Shown: piece by piece, positions 1 through 6,838 of the stretch
Position numbering within the stretch: the stretch's first letter is position 1
Layout of the letters: every line of letters starts with the position of its first letter
NCBI GenBank assembly: GCA_000437255.1
Contig: FR899083.1
Coordinates: 9,855 to 19,842, forward strand
Length of the DNA: 9,988 bases
Direction: 5' to 3'
From: Ruminococcus sp. CAG:403
Lineage (GTDB): Bacteria > Bacillota > Clostridia > Oscillospirales > Ruminococcaceae
Notes under the pieces: model-generated
What the model was told of the DNA's origin: nothing
The model's input: only the letters and a program-made list of their open reading frames with translations
Database searches by the model: none
Made by a program: the position numbers and the translations under genes

Positions 1-157
1 ACTTTTTACATGTTAGAAGATTTTCTGCTACACATAAAAATATGTTTTCTATTGTTTTTTATTTATCAGAAATTTAGATGAGCTTTTTATGATTTTCGAT
101 ATCGGGTAGTCATCAAGTGAACGATCCGAGAAATACAATAGCAAGAATCATGCATGC

Positions 158-184
158 ACGAATTTGTAACTGACACATAAAATA
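158..184 (+). promoter_or_regulatory. Candidate mother-cell (sigma K/sigma E type) promoter of cotJ
   Basis: An AC dinucleotide at 158-159 is followed by 16 bases and then CATAAAATA at 176-184. This fits the known sigma-K pattern of AC, about 16 bases, CATAnnnTA, and its -10 is also close to the sigma-E -10. A coat operon is expected to be read in the mother cell. Transcription would begin near 190-192. The match is short and in AT-rich sequence, so it is tentative. Confidence 0.35.
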
Positions 185-188
185 AAGT

Positions 189-222
189 AAGGACATTCAA
201 GTTCGAATGTCCTTTTATTTTA
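189..222 (+). terminator. Hairpin with T-rich tail directly before cotJA
   Basis: AAGGACATTC (189-198) and GAATGTCCTT (205-214) form a perfect 10-bp stem with a 6-base loop, followed by a T-rich run. By shape it is an intrinsic terminator. It ends only about ten bases before the cotJA ribosome binding site, which leaves no room for a promoter after it. It therefore either ends an upstream transcript or sits in the cotJ leader as an attenuator or a 5'-end hairpin. Confidence 0.6.
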
Positions 223-240
223 CGAAAGGAGAAATTTGTA

Positions 241-498
241 GTGCAATTCAATACAGATTTTGATTATATGCGTATGCGTCCAGATCAAAGAAAAACTGTT
301 TTGACTGGTTATGTAGATGCTTTGGAACAAAAAAATACTGATATCCCTTCATTTCCATCACAAACGCCGCTAGGAATGGCATATGTACCATTTCAGTCTT
401 GGGGAGAAGTATATGATGCTGATCGTGCACTTCCAATTGGAACAATTTTTCAAGAATTGGATTATCCATTTTTAGGAAGGAGTGTCCATGATGCATGA
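241..498 (+). CDS. cotJA: Spore coat-associated protein CotJA
   Basis: This small protein of 85 residues belongs to the CotJA family, a component of the inner spore coat made in the mother cell. The family assignment rests on the short acidic, aromatic- and Pro-rich sequence (TPLGMAYVPFQSWGEVYD in the middle, followed by LPIGTIFQELDYPFLG) and on its place ahead of cotJB and cotJC. The start is a GTG nine bases after a clear AAAGGAG (225-231); the first in-frame ATG (268) would remove the N-terminus and has no comparable site. The 3' end overlaps the start of cotJB by 11 bases in another frame, suggesting coupled translation. Its molecular role is not well defined in any species; it is thought to help place CotJC in the coat. 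Confidence 0.9.
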   Translation: MQFNTDFDYMRMRPDQRKTVLTGYVDALEQKNTDIPSFPSQTPLGMAYVPFQSWGEVYDADRALPIGTIFQELDYPFLGRSVHDA

Positions 499-745
499 AA
501 AACAGATGCTGTTAAAAGCCATACAAAAATATGATTTTGCCCTATATGATTTAAATCTTTACCTGGATACGCACCCTCATTCAAAAGAAGCCTTGCAACT
601 TTTTCAGAAATACAAAATGATGAAGCAAAATACAGAAGACCGATATATTAAAAAATATGGGCCATTGACAGCTCAACAAAGTGCATCCAATACTCCATGG
701 AACTGGGTAGAAGGGCCGTGGCCTTGGGAAAGGAGTGCAAATTAA
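488..745 (+). CDS. cotJB: Spore coat protein CotJB
   Basis: An 85-residue protein of the CotJB family, the second member of the cotJ operon. Typical features are the N-terminal helix (KAIQKYDFALYDLNLYLDTHP), a middle helix with many charged residues (LFQKYKMMKQ) and the C-terminal YGPLTA...WNWVEGPWPWE segment, which is rich in Trp and Pro. The ATG at 488 is preferred over an upstream in-frame GTG (482), because that GTG lies inside the ribosome binding site AGGAAGGAG (474-482); ATG 491 is an equally possible start. It overlaps cotJA and ends three bases before the cotJC start, so the three genes are one unit. The known role is structural, in the spore coat with CotJA and CotJC. Confidence 0.9.
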   Translation: MMHEKQMLLKAIQKYDFALYDLNLYLDTHPHSKEALQLFQKYKMMKQNTEDRYIKKYGPLTAQQSASNTPWNWVEGPWPWERSAN

Positions 746-748
746 GAT

Positions 749-1363
749 ATGTGGATCTATGAAAAAAAGATGCAATACCCTGTAAACATTAAAAATGCAA
801 ATCCACGTCTTGCAAAAGTGATTATTAGTCAACTAGGAGGTCCAGATGGCGAATTAGGTGCCTCTTTACGCTATATGTGTCAGCGATATGCAATGCCTCA
901 AGCAAAAGTAAAGGGACTATTAACAGATATTTCTACTGAAGAACTAGCACACATCGAAATTGTATCCGCTATTTTATATCAATTAACAAAAGACTTAACA
1001 CCTGAACAAATTAAAGAAAGTGGATTTGATTCCTACTTTGTTGACCATACAACTGGGATTTATCCACAAGGCGCATCTGGTGTACCATTCACAGCAGCTT
1101 ATTTACAATCTACAGGTGACCCTATTACAGATTTAACTGAAGATTTAGCAGCAGAACAAAAAGCACGCACCACATACGATAATATTTTACGGTTGTGTGA
1201 CGATCCGGACGTAAGAGATCCTATAAAATATCTACGTCAAAGAGAAATTGTTCATTTTCAGCGATTTGGTGAAGCACTTCGAATTGTTCAAGATGATTTA
1301 AATGCAAAAAATTTCTATGCCTGCAATCCTTCTTTTGATAAATCATGTGGCAATAAAAAATAA
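749..1363 (+). CDS. cotJC: Spore coat manganese-catalase family protein CotJC
   Basis: This 204-residue protein is a manganese-catalase homologue (ferritin-like four-helix bundle) placed in the spore coat, where it may remove hydrogen peroxide. The five ligands expected for the di-manganese site are all present: Glu35 in GPDGELGASL, Glu65 and His68 in TEELAHIE, Glu136 in AAEQKAR, and Glu166 and His169 in REIVHF serving as bridge and ligand. The Glu136 to His169 spacing of 33 equals that of Glu148 to His181 in the Lactobacillus plantarum enzyme. The site therefore looks catalytically competent. The protein is shorter than non-spore Mn-catalases because it lacks most of their C-terminal extension, which is usual for CotJC. 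The ribosome binding site AAAGGAG (729-735) lies 13 bases before the ATG, rather far, so coupling to cotJB is likely. Confidence 0.93.
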   Translation: MWIYEKKMQYPVNIKNANPRLAKVIISQLGGPDGELGASLRYMCQRYAMPQAKVKGLLTDISTEELAHIEIVSAILYQLTKDLTPEQIKESGFDSYFVDHTTGIYPQGASGVPFTAAYLQSTGDPITDLTEDLAAEQKARTTYDNILRLCDDPDVRDPIKYLRQREIVHFQRFGEALRIVQDDLNAKNFYACNPSFDKSCGNKK

Positions 1364-1401
1364 TTAGATGTTACTTTAGTTATAAAAATAAGAAAGTCAT
1401 A

Positions 1402-1443
1402 AAAAGAACCTTTATGGTCAATTAACACCATAAAGGTTCTTTT
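1402..1443. terminator. Bidirectional terminator between cotJC and the metal ATPase gene
   Basis: A perfect 17-bp stem (1402-1418 with 1427-1443) with an 8-base loop. The arms begin with AAAAGAACC and end with GGTTCTTTT, so there is a U-run after the stem in either direction. It lies 39 bases after cotJC and 12 bases before the end of the convergent ATPase gene and can stop both transcripts. Confidence 0.93.
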
Positions 1444-1454
1444 CATAAACATAC

Positions 1455-3554
1455 TTACTTTGTAGTTGTACGTCTCGTGTTTTGATCAAGCGGTGTCATA
1501 CTTTTCATGCAAATTGCCATTGTAGACGCATTATGCAATAGAGCAGACGCTGCCGGGGATAGGACACCAAACACACCGCCTAGTAGCAATGCAGAATTAA
1601 ATCCAACAATAAAACGATAATTCCGATTAATACGCTCCATTAATTTTGTACTTAGCTGACGAACTGTCACCAGTTCTTTCAAACTAGTTTCTCGAAGCGT
1701 AATATCAGCTGTTTCTTTTGCGATATCTGAAGCATCACTCATTGCAACAGAAACGTTGGCTGCTGCTAAAGCCGGCGCATCATTAATGCCGTCTCCAACC
1801 ATAATTACACGTTCCCCATTGTTTTTTCGCATTTCAATATAGCGATGTTTATCTTCTGGGAGCACTTGTGCATATACAGTTGTAATGCCAAGCTGTGCAG
1901 CAATTATTTTTGCTGCTCGCTCACTGTCACCAGTCAGCATAATAACATTTTGAATACCACAAGCTTGCAATTGCTCAATTGCTTCTTTTGCTTCTGCACG
2001 AGGAGGGTCGCTGATACACAGTGCACCAATTAAAGAATCACCTTGTGCAAGGTATACCACAGAGCATGCACCAGACTTTTCATCAATTTCTTGTTGCTGT
2101 TGATCAGAAATGACAACTTTCTCATCTTCACAAACAAAATGTTTGCTACCGATAATCGTTCGTTGACCATGCAACATAGTTGCAATTCCGTGTGCAACAA
2201 TATATTCTACCTCTGCATGTTCTTCCTCATGATGCAGATTTTTCTTTTCTGCACCGACAACAATTGCTTTTGCCACACTGTGTGGAAAATGCTCCTCTAA
2301 ACAAGCAGCTATTTTTAAGATTTCATCTTCACTACGATCATCAAAGGAAATAACACGTTCTAATTTAGGTTCTGCATTTGTAAGGGTTCCTGTTTTATCA
2401 AATACAATGGTGGTTGCTTGTGCAAATTCTTCTAGATACTTTCCACCTTTAATTGTGATGTTGTGGTCAGAAGCCTCTCGAATTGCAGATATAACAGCAA
2501 TTGGTGTAGAAAGTTTAATAGCACAAGAATAATCTACCATCAAAACGGAAACCGCTTTAGTAATATTTCTTGTTAATAGTAATGTTAGTCCGAAACCTAA
2601 GAAACTAAATGGAACAATACGGTCTGCTAATGTTTCTGCTTTACTTTGAATGCCAGCTTTTAAATTTTCAGAACTGTCAATCAACTCAATAATTTTATTG
2701 ATCTTCGTGTTGGAAGAAAGTGCTTTTACTTGAATAGCAAGTGTACCTTCTTCTATTGCTGTTCCAGCAAAAACAGTAGCCCCAGTTGATTTCATAACTG
2801 CCAACGGTTCTCCTGTCATAGAGGATTCGTTGATGTAAGCTTCTCCATCTGTAATTGTTCCATCTACTGGAATTACACTTCCTGTCCGTACTCGAATTAC
2901 ATCTCCAACATGCAGATCAGACATTGCAATCTGTACATCACCATCTTTGGTAACCAACCAAGCAGTAGTTGCCTTTACAGCAAGGCTATCCGTCAATACA
3001 GCTTTGGTTCTGGCACGTGTATAATCTTCCAATAAAGAAGAAACAGATAATAAGAACATAATAGTACCAGCAGTAGCGTAATTTCTCTGTAACAAGCAAG
3101 CACCAACCGAAGCTCCGTCTAACACATCTACAGTCAATTTTCCACTTAATAATGTTCGGATTCCCTTCGCTACATATCGAAATCCCTTCATTAGCATAAT
3201 CGCATTGCTGATAGGAGTAGGGAACAATGCTTTACAAATGTATCGCTTCGCAATAAGCTTTATCAGATTTTGTTTAAAGGATTCATCAACCTGGGAAATA
3301 TCATTAGATTCTGGTACATATTCTAATAAATCTTGGCGGCGAATATTTGCAACTAATCTAATTACATCACTCCGTTTTCCAGTTTGATAATTGACTAGAA
3401 TGCTTCCGTTTTCGCTATGTACTTGTACAGAATGGACTGCTGAACAAGTCTCAAATTGTTTTTTAACAGCGCCTTCTTGACGTTTTTCAAAGGCATATCC
3501 ACCACAACGAAAGCGAATACGACCAGGTCGATCATATACAATTGTATAGTTCAT
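1455..3554 (-). CDS. P1B-type heavy-metal ATPase with SCA motif (FezB-like)
   Basis: A 699-residue integral membrane ATPase that moves a transition metal across a membrane with ATP. Seen in the sequence: a degenerate N-terminal metal-associated domain (about 1-75, with PGRIRFR but no CxxC); membrane helices near 105-175; the actuator motif TGEP (247-250); helices near 312-356 including the metal-site motif SCAIKLSTP (343-351); the phosphorylation site DKTGT (Asp386); the HFPH motif (422-425), which replaces the usual SEHP-type sequence; TGD (541-543); the hinge GDGINDAPA (587-); and C-terminal helices about 646-686 with LHNAST. The usual CPC or SPC metal motif is replaced by SCA, which I associate with the P1B-6 group containing the ferrosome ATPase FezB, so iron is a plausible substrate; Mn or Zn export as in CtpC relatives is the alternative. 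The start ATG overlaps the stop of the preceding small gene by one base (TAATG), so translation is coupled. Confidence 0.9.
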   Translation of the reverse strand: MNYTIVYDRPGRIRFRCGGYAFEKRQEGAVKKQFETCSAVHSVQVHSENGSILVNYQTGKRSDVIRLVANIRRQDLLEYVPESNDISQVDESFKQNLIKLIAKRYICKALFPTPISNAIMLMKGFRYVAKGIRTLLSGKLTVDVLDGASVGACLLQRNYATAGTIMFLLSVSSLLEDYTRARTKAVLTDSLAVKATTAWLVTKDGDVQIAMSDLHVGDVIRVRTGSVIPVDGTITDGEAYINESSMTGEPLAVMKSTGATVFAGTAIEEGTLAIQVKALSSNTKINKIIELIDSSENLKAGIQSKAETLADRIVPFSFLGFGLTLLLTRNITKAVSVLMVDYSCAIKLSTPIAVISAIREASDHNITIKGGKYLEEFAQATTIVFDKTGTLTNAEPKLERVISFDDRSEDEILKIAACLEEHFPHSVAKAIVVGAEKKNLHHEEEHAEVEYIVAHGIATMLHGQRTIIGSKHFVCEDEKVVISDQQQQEIDEKSGACSVVYLAQGDSLIGALCISDPPRAEAKEAIEQLQACGIQNVIMLTGDSERAAKIIAAQLGITTVYAQVLPEDKHRYIEMRKNNGERVIMVGDGINDAPALAAANVSVAMSDASDIAKETADITLRETSLKELVTVRQLSTKLMERINRNYRFIVGFNSALLLGGVFGVLSPAASALLHNASTMAICMKSMTPLDQNTRRTTTK

Positions 3555-3829
3555 TATTCCATCTCTTCAGAATTTTCATCGGTGGTTTCTTCTACTGGCG
3601 CTTTTTCAATGCCTGCTTCTACTTTTGCATCATAACAAAGATCAGCTGCATCATCTCTCATGTTCTGGAATGCTTCTTTTGCATCACTTTGAAGCTTCAT
3701 TCCCTTTGCAAGACCACAAACAGCAAGTTCTCTTGTTTTCTTTGCTTTTACGATTTTCTTTCCAATTACCATTGCAGCAGCGCCGCCAACGGCAAACCAA
3801 AGCTTCTCATTTTTTAGACATTTTAACAT
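3554..3829 (-). CDS. Small one-helix membrane protein (DUF6110-like, possible FezA)
   Basis: A 91-residue protein. It has one hydrophobic, glycine/alanine-rich helix near the N-terminus (WFAVGGAAAMVIG, about residues 11-23) flanked by Lys (KKIVKAKK), then an amphipathic, alanine-rich cytoplasmic helix, and an acidic tail ending in DENSEEME. The start is well supported: AAAGGAG lies about ten bases upstream (3841-3847, reading leftwards). It shares one base with the ATPase start that follows, and the two genes have a common promoter (3928-3956). I recall small proteins of this type, annotated DUF6110, next to metal ATPases in clostridia; in Clostridioides difficile the small membrane protein before FezB is FezA. 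The function is inferred from this arrangement only; a helper or membrane anchor for the ATPase is the simplest reading. Confidence 0.8.
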   Translation of the reverse strand: MLKCLKNEKLWFAVGGAAAMVIGKKIVKAKKTRELAVCGLAKGMKLQSDAKEAFQNMRDDAADLCYDAKVEAGIEKAPVEETTDENSEEME

Positions 3830-3881
3830 TATAAAACAACTCCTTTAAAATGATGCGCAATACGCACAATTAGTAACTTTT

Positions 3882-3919
3882 GAAATAACAAAATAAAGAT
3901 GTAAAAAGCTTGTTATTTC
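3882..3919. repeat. Inverted repeat in the leader of the metal ATPase operon
   Basis: GAAATAACAA (3882-3891) and TTGTTATTTC (3910-3919) are perfect 10-base inverted arms separated by 18 bases. They lie just downstream of the promoter start point (about 3921) and before the start codon (3829), a position suited to a repressor operator or an mRNA leader stem. No Fur-type box is visible. Confidence 0.6.
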
Positions 3920-3927
3920 TACGTATC

Positions 3928-3956
3928 AGTTTAACATGGTAACGACTAGTTGTCAA
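3928..3956 (-). promoter_or_regulatory. Strong sigma-A promoter of the metal ATPase operon
   Basis: On the minus strand, TTGACA (3956-3951) is followed by a 17-base spacer and TAAACT (3933-3928), with a TG one base before the -10 hexamer (extended -10). The -35 is a perfect match and the spacing is optimal. Transcription would start near 3921, giving a leader of about 92 bases. Confidence 0.8.
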
Positions 3957-4050
3957 GCATATTTCGACAAAAATCACAAGACTTTCACAAGAAACATCAC
4001 GATTGTGGTTAGCTTTTTTTAACAAATAGCATGAAATAGCTTTCTTTCTT

Positions 4051-4089
4051 AAAAAATAAAAGCGAGTTGTTTTATAAAAAACAACTCGC
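4051..4089 (-). terminator. Intrinsic terminator of the AraC gene
   Basis: A perfect 12-bp stem (4062-4073 with 4078-4089) with a 4-base loop. Read on the minus strand it is followed by TTTTATTTTTT. It lies about 95 bases after the stop codon of the AraC-family gene and isolates that gene from the metal ATPase promoter. Confidence 0.85.
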
Positions 4090-4183
4090 AAATTTGGACC
4101 GTAATCATGTAGAGAATACGCCAATTGACGTTGACACTTTCCAAGATGAATCGAATATTTCTTAGCAACTCAATACCAAGCAA

Positions 4184-5047
4184 TTATTTTGTTCGTTTTT
4201 TTCTATAGACACTTGGAGAACATCCAACAGTGGATTGAAATAAATGATTGAAGTTAGAAAGGGATTGGAATCCACAGGCATAAGATATTTCCAGAATACT
4301 TTGATTAGAAGAAAGCAAAAGGCGTTTTGCTTCCTTGATACGAGTTTCAATTAAAAATTGATGCAAAGAATTTCCTGTAAGTTTTTTAAAACAACTGCAA
4401 AGATATGGGATACTAATATGATATTTTTCAGAAATTGTTTGTAAGGTGATTTCATATGTGTAGTGTTCTTTGATATCGCACAAGATGCTACGCACAATAT
4501 TTGCTGCATGCCTACTCACATTTCCATAATTTTGCGTGGTATTTTCATGGCTTTGTTTGTTTTCATATCGTAGGCATAATACAATAAATTGTAAAAGTGC
4601 AGCACGAATCATTAGTGCATATCCACATTGTTTTTTCTCATATTCTATTTCCAGTTGAGCAAGTAGCACACAAAGTTGACGATGAAAAGGACAACTTGGG
4701 CGAATTTGGACACTTTGTTTTAGAAATGTCCAGCAGTTTGTGGAGTCGAAATCAGAATAAAGATCAGACTGTATCAAATCTGGATCAAACATGATTACTT
4801 GCATGATTAAATTATGATCATCATAACATAAATGAATATCATCATTGCTGATGATAAAAATGTCTCCTCTTGAAAAGTGATAAGTAGTGCCATTGATACG
4901 ATACTTTCCAGTTCCATTCTTAATGAAACAGATCTCTATTTCCTGATGCCAATGTAAAACTTGAAAATCTGATTCTACCCCATAGCTATCGCTGCATTCA
5001 AATGGAAAATGTTGATCTTCAATTAAAGATTTTCTTTCTTGTTTCAT
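4184..5047 (-). CDS. AraC-family transcriptional regulator
   Basis: A 287-residue regulator with a typical two-domain plan. The N-terminal part (about 25-100) is a cupin-type sensing domain (HWHQEIEICFI with GTGKYRI, then RGDIFII). The C-terminal 100 residues hold two helix-turn-helix units: the first around TISEKYHISIPYLCSCFKKL and the second around ILEISYACGFQSLSNFNHLF, ending with the family signature GCSPSVYRK. The start at 5047 is chosen because a strong AAGGAGGAG lies eight bases before it; a reading frame continues 36 codons further but that segment (rich in Ile, Phe, Lys and Asn) lies over the promoter and is not conserved-looking. The gene is divergent from the GH8 dockerin gene with 187 bases between them, so control of that gene, probably in response to a sugar, is the natural inference; the ligand cannot be read from the sequence. 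Confidence 0.92.
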   Translation of the reverse strand: MKQERKSLIEDQHFPFECSDSYGVESDFQVLHWHQEIEICFIKNGTGKYRINGTTYHFSRGDIFIISNDDIHLCYDDHNLIMQVIMFDPDLIQSDLYSDFDSTNCWTFLKQSVQIRPSCPFHRQLCVLLAQLEIEYEKKQCGYALMIRAALLQFIVLCLRYENKQSHENTTQNYGNVSRHAANIVRSILCDIKEHYTYEITLQTISEKYHISIPYLCSCFKKLTGNSLHQFLIETRIKEAKRLLLSSNQSILEISYACGFQSLSNFNHLFQSTVGCSPSVYRKKRTK

Positions 5048-5084
5048 AATTGGTTTCTCCTCCTTGTCTATATATGTCTTATTT

Positions 5085-5113
5085 ATTTTAACATGTTTTT
5101 CAGAAAAAAGGAA
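5085..5113 (-). promoter_or_regulatory. Candidate promoter of the AraC gene
   Basis: On the minus strand TAAAAT (5090-5085) is preceded by TG with one base between (extended -10). The -35 at 5113-5108 (TTCCTT) is poor, fitting a weak or activator-dependent promoter. The start would be near 5078, about 30 bases before the start codon. Confidence 0.45.
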
Positions 5114-5126
5114 GACATTTATCATA

Positions 5127-5211
5127 ATATCCTGCAAGTTTATGAGGAAAAGCAAGTGGATTTTCTACTTTTTCTTATGCTATAATAAAATTGCAATCAA
5201 CTTGCGGATAA
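5127..5211. repeat. Inverted and direct GCAAGT repeats around the GH8 promoter
   Basis: ATATCC(T)GCAAGTT at 5127-5140 is mirrored by AACTTGCGGATA at 5199-5210, with a single extra base in the left arm. A direct copy GCAAGT lies at 5152-5157, 18 bases after the first. The arms flank the -10 element of the GH8 gene. The direct spacing is near that used by AraC-family proteins, making these candidate operator sites for the neighbouring regulator. Confidence 0.45.
5157..5186 (+). promoter_or_regulatory. Extended -10 promoter of the GH8 gene
   Basis: TATAAT at 5181-5186 is a perfect -10 with TG one base before it. The -35 region (TGGATT, 5157-5162) is poor, which fits a promoter needing an activator. 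The start point would be near 5193, about 42 bases before the ATG. Confidence 0.6.
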
Positions 5212-5234
5212 TATAATTCTAGAGGGAGGACGTT

Positions 5235-6671
5235 ATGAAAAAAATAGTTGCAATTTTTTCTGCACTTCTACTAACAACCGGAATGGCTGAAATTGGCTGT
5301 ACCTATGAGGAACCAGCAGCACTTTCCAATGCAGTCACTGAAGAAACTGTTCAATTTTACCAACAATGGAAAGAGAAATACCTTGCGCAAGATACTTATG
5401 TTACCAATGAAACACAATATTACGTATGGTATAGTGAAGATCGATACAAAGGAGACAATCAATCTGTACCAGTAACCGTTTCAGAAGCCCATGGATACGG
5501 TATGTTGATTTTTGCAAGTATGGCAAAATACGATGCTTCCGCAAAAGAATATTTTGATGGTATGTATCGATATTACAAAGCACACCCGAGCAGCATCGGC
5601 CCACATTTGATGTCATGGCAGCAATGCGACAATGGTTCTGCTTTGATTGATGGTGCAGAAGATGGTAGTATGACTGGCGGTTCTTGCGATTCTGCAACAG
5701 ATGGAGATATGGACATTGCCTATGCATTGCTTCTTGCAGATGCGGTATGGGGCAGCGATGGTGAAATCCATTATCTAGAAGCTGCAAAAGATATGATTCA
5801 TGATATTATGCAATATGATGTCAATCAAGAATATTGGATATTGACGCTTGGTGACTGGGTTTCTACGTGTGATACATCAGAAAAATACTATCATGCTACA
5901 CGTTCTTCTGATTTCATCATGCAATATCTTCCGGTATTTGCAGAAGTATCTGGAGATGAAAACTGGATGCGTATTTACGAAACGACCTATGAAATTATTA
6001 CATCATTTTCTGAGCAATACGGAACAGGATTGTTACCAGATTTTATCATTCGAGAAGCATCTGGTCAATTTGTTCCAGCAGAAGCAGACTTCTTAGAGAG
6101 TGAATATGATGGTGCATATTCCTATAACAGTTGCCGTACTCCTTGGCGAATTGGAATGGACTACGTAATAAACGGAAACGAAACAGCAAAACAGCTTTGT
6201 GAACAGATGACGGCATTTATTACGAAACAAACCAATCGAGATCCATGGGAAATCATGGCTGGATACCAACTTGATGGAACCGCAATCGAAGATTATAACG
6301 ACCTTTGCTTTACAGCGCCATTTTTAATTGCAGCTTCCTGTACAAATGATACAGAATGGCATGATACAGTTCGAGATGTTGTGGTACATTATGGAAATGA
6401 TGTTTACTTTGGAGATACAATCAAAATGCTCTGTTTAATCGTAGATGACGGGAGCTGGATTGTTCCACATGGTATACCGACCTCAGTTCGAGGAGATGTC
6501 AATGCAGATGGCATATTTTCCATTGCTGATCTTGTTATGATGCAGAAGTGGATGATTCATTATGATGGGATCACAGATGCAAAAACCGGTGATTTAAACA
6601 ACAATGATAAATTGGATGCATTTGATCTTTGTGCAATGAAACGAATGTTGTATTTGAATACAGGCAATTAA
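5235..6671 (+). CDS. Secreted GH8 glycoside hydrolase with C-terminal dockerin
   Basis: A 478-residue exported enzyme. Residues 1 to about 22 form a signal peptide (MKKIVAIFSALLL). The catalytic domain, about 40-410, is an (alpha/alpha)6 family-8 glycoside hydrolase. It carries the general-acid motif SEAHGYGM (Glu84) and the ATDGDMDIAYALL motif (154-166), with Asp156 in the substrate-binding position. It also has YNSCRTPWRIGMDY (297-310). GH8 enzymes invert the anomeric centre and cut cellulose, lichenan, xylan or chitosan. Asn298 stands where cellulases and BcsZ-type enzymes have the base Asp, which suggests the GH8b group (lichenase/chitosanase type); Glu288 in the preceding loop is a candidate base. 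Residues 419-478 are a dockerin with two calcium loops (DVNADGIFS at 421 and DLNNNDKLD at 453), each followed by a helix, for docking to a scaffoldin. The start has GGGAGG five bases upstream. Confidence 0.93.
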   Translation: MKKIVAIFSALLLTTGMAEIGCTYEEPAALSNAVTEETVQFYQQWKEKYLAQDTYVTNETQYYVWYSEDRYKGDNQSVPVTVSEAHGYGMLIFASMAKYDASAKEYFDGMYRYYKAHPSSIGPHLMSWQQCDNGSALIDGAEDGSMTGGSCDSATDGDMDIAYALLLADAVWGSDGEIHYLEAAKDMIHDIMQYDVNQEYWILTLGDWVSTCDTSEKYYHATRSSDFIMQYLPVFAEVSGDENWMRIYETTYEIITSFSEQYGTGLLPDFIIREASGQFVPAEADFLESEYDGAYSYNSCRTPWRIGMDYVINGNETAKQLCEQMTAFITKQTNRDPWEIMAGYQLDGTAIEDYNDLCFTAPFLIAASCTNDTEWHDTVRDVVVHYGNDVYFGDTIKMLCLIVDDGSWIVPHGIPTSVRGDVNADGIFSIADLVMMQKWMIHYDGITDAKTGDLNNNDKLDAFDLCAMKRMLYLNTGN

Positions 6672-6678
6672 ATCAACT

Positions 6679-6720
6679 ATCAGAGCGTGCTCAATAAATG
6701 TGGGCACGCTCTGATTTGTT
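6679..6720 (+). terminator. Intrinsic terminator of the GH8 gene
   Basis: ATCAGAGCGTGC (6679-6690) pairs perfectly with GCACGCTCTGAT (6704-6715), extended by a G-T and a C-G pair, and is followed by TTGTTTT. It begins eight bases after the GH8 stop codon and ends this single-gene unit. Confidence 0.9.
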
Positions 6721-6838
6721 TTAATACATGATGGGATAAAAAAGTTATGTAAAACTGAGATTTATTCAAACATGCAGTATAACCCATATCTATTTTCAAT
6801 TTATTTACATTTAAGAGTAGTTGTTCCACTGAAAAAGC

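Larger units (their letters stand above)
1..240. other. Gene-free leader upstream of the cotJ operon
   Basis: AT-rich stretch with no open reading frame that has both a plausible ribosome binding site and a recognisable product. It holds a candidate sporulation promoter (158-184), a hairpin followed by a T-rich run (189-222) and the cotJA ribosome binding site AAAGGAG (225-231). Nothing can be assigned in 1-150. The gene to the left lies outside the window, so it is unknown whether part of this stretch is its 3' region. Confidence 0.6.
3830..4183. other. Intergenic region between the small membrane protein gene and the AraC gene
   Basis: About 350 bases without a supported gene. Reading leftwards it contains, in order, the terminator of the AraC transcript (4051-4089), a stretch at 3960-4050 with nothing recognised, a strong promoter (3928-3956), an inverted repeat in the leader (3882-3919) and the ribosome binding site of the small membrane protein gene. 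An 84-codon reading frame at 3870-4124 on the minus strand runs straight through the promoter and terminator and is not considered a gene. Confidence 0.7.

Noticed and set aside
1455..3554. Metal ATPase as a copper exporter (CopA)
   Set aside because: There is no CPC membrane motif and no CxxC in the N-terminal domain; the SCA motif and HFPH sequence point to a different P1B group.
3542..3834. Plus-strand frames of 91 and 69 codons rich in Phe, Cys, Leu and His
   Set aside because: They lie opposite the well-supported 91-residue membrane protein, which has a ribosome binding site, promoter and coupling to the ATPase.
3860..3960. Fur box in the metal ATPase promoter
   Set aside because: No sequence close to the TGATAATnATTATCA pattern was found; the inverted repeat present has different arms.
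3870..4124. 84-codon open frame on the minus strand
   Set aside because: It crosses the AraC terminator stem and the strong promoter of the metal ATPase operon, and its composition is that of AT-rich non-coding DNA.
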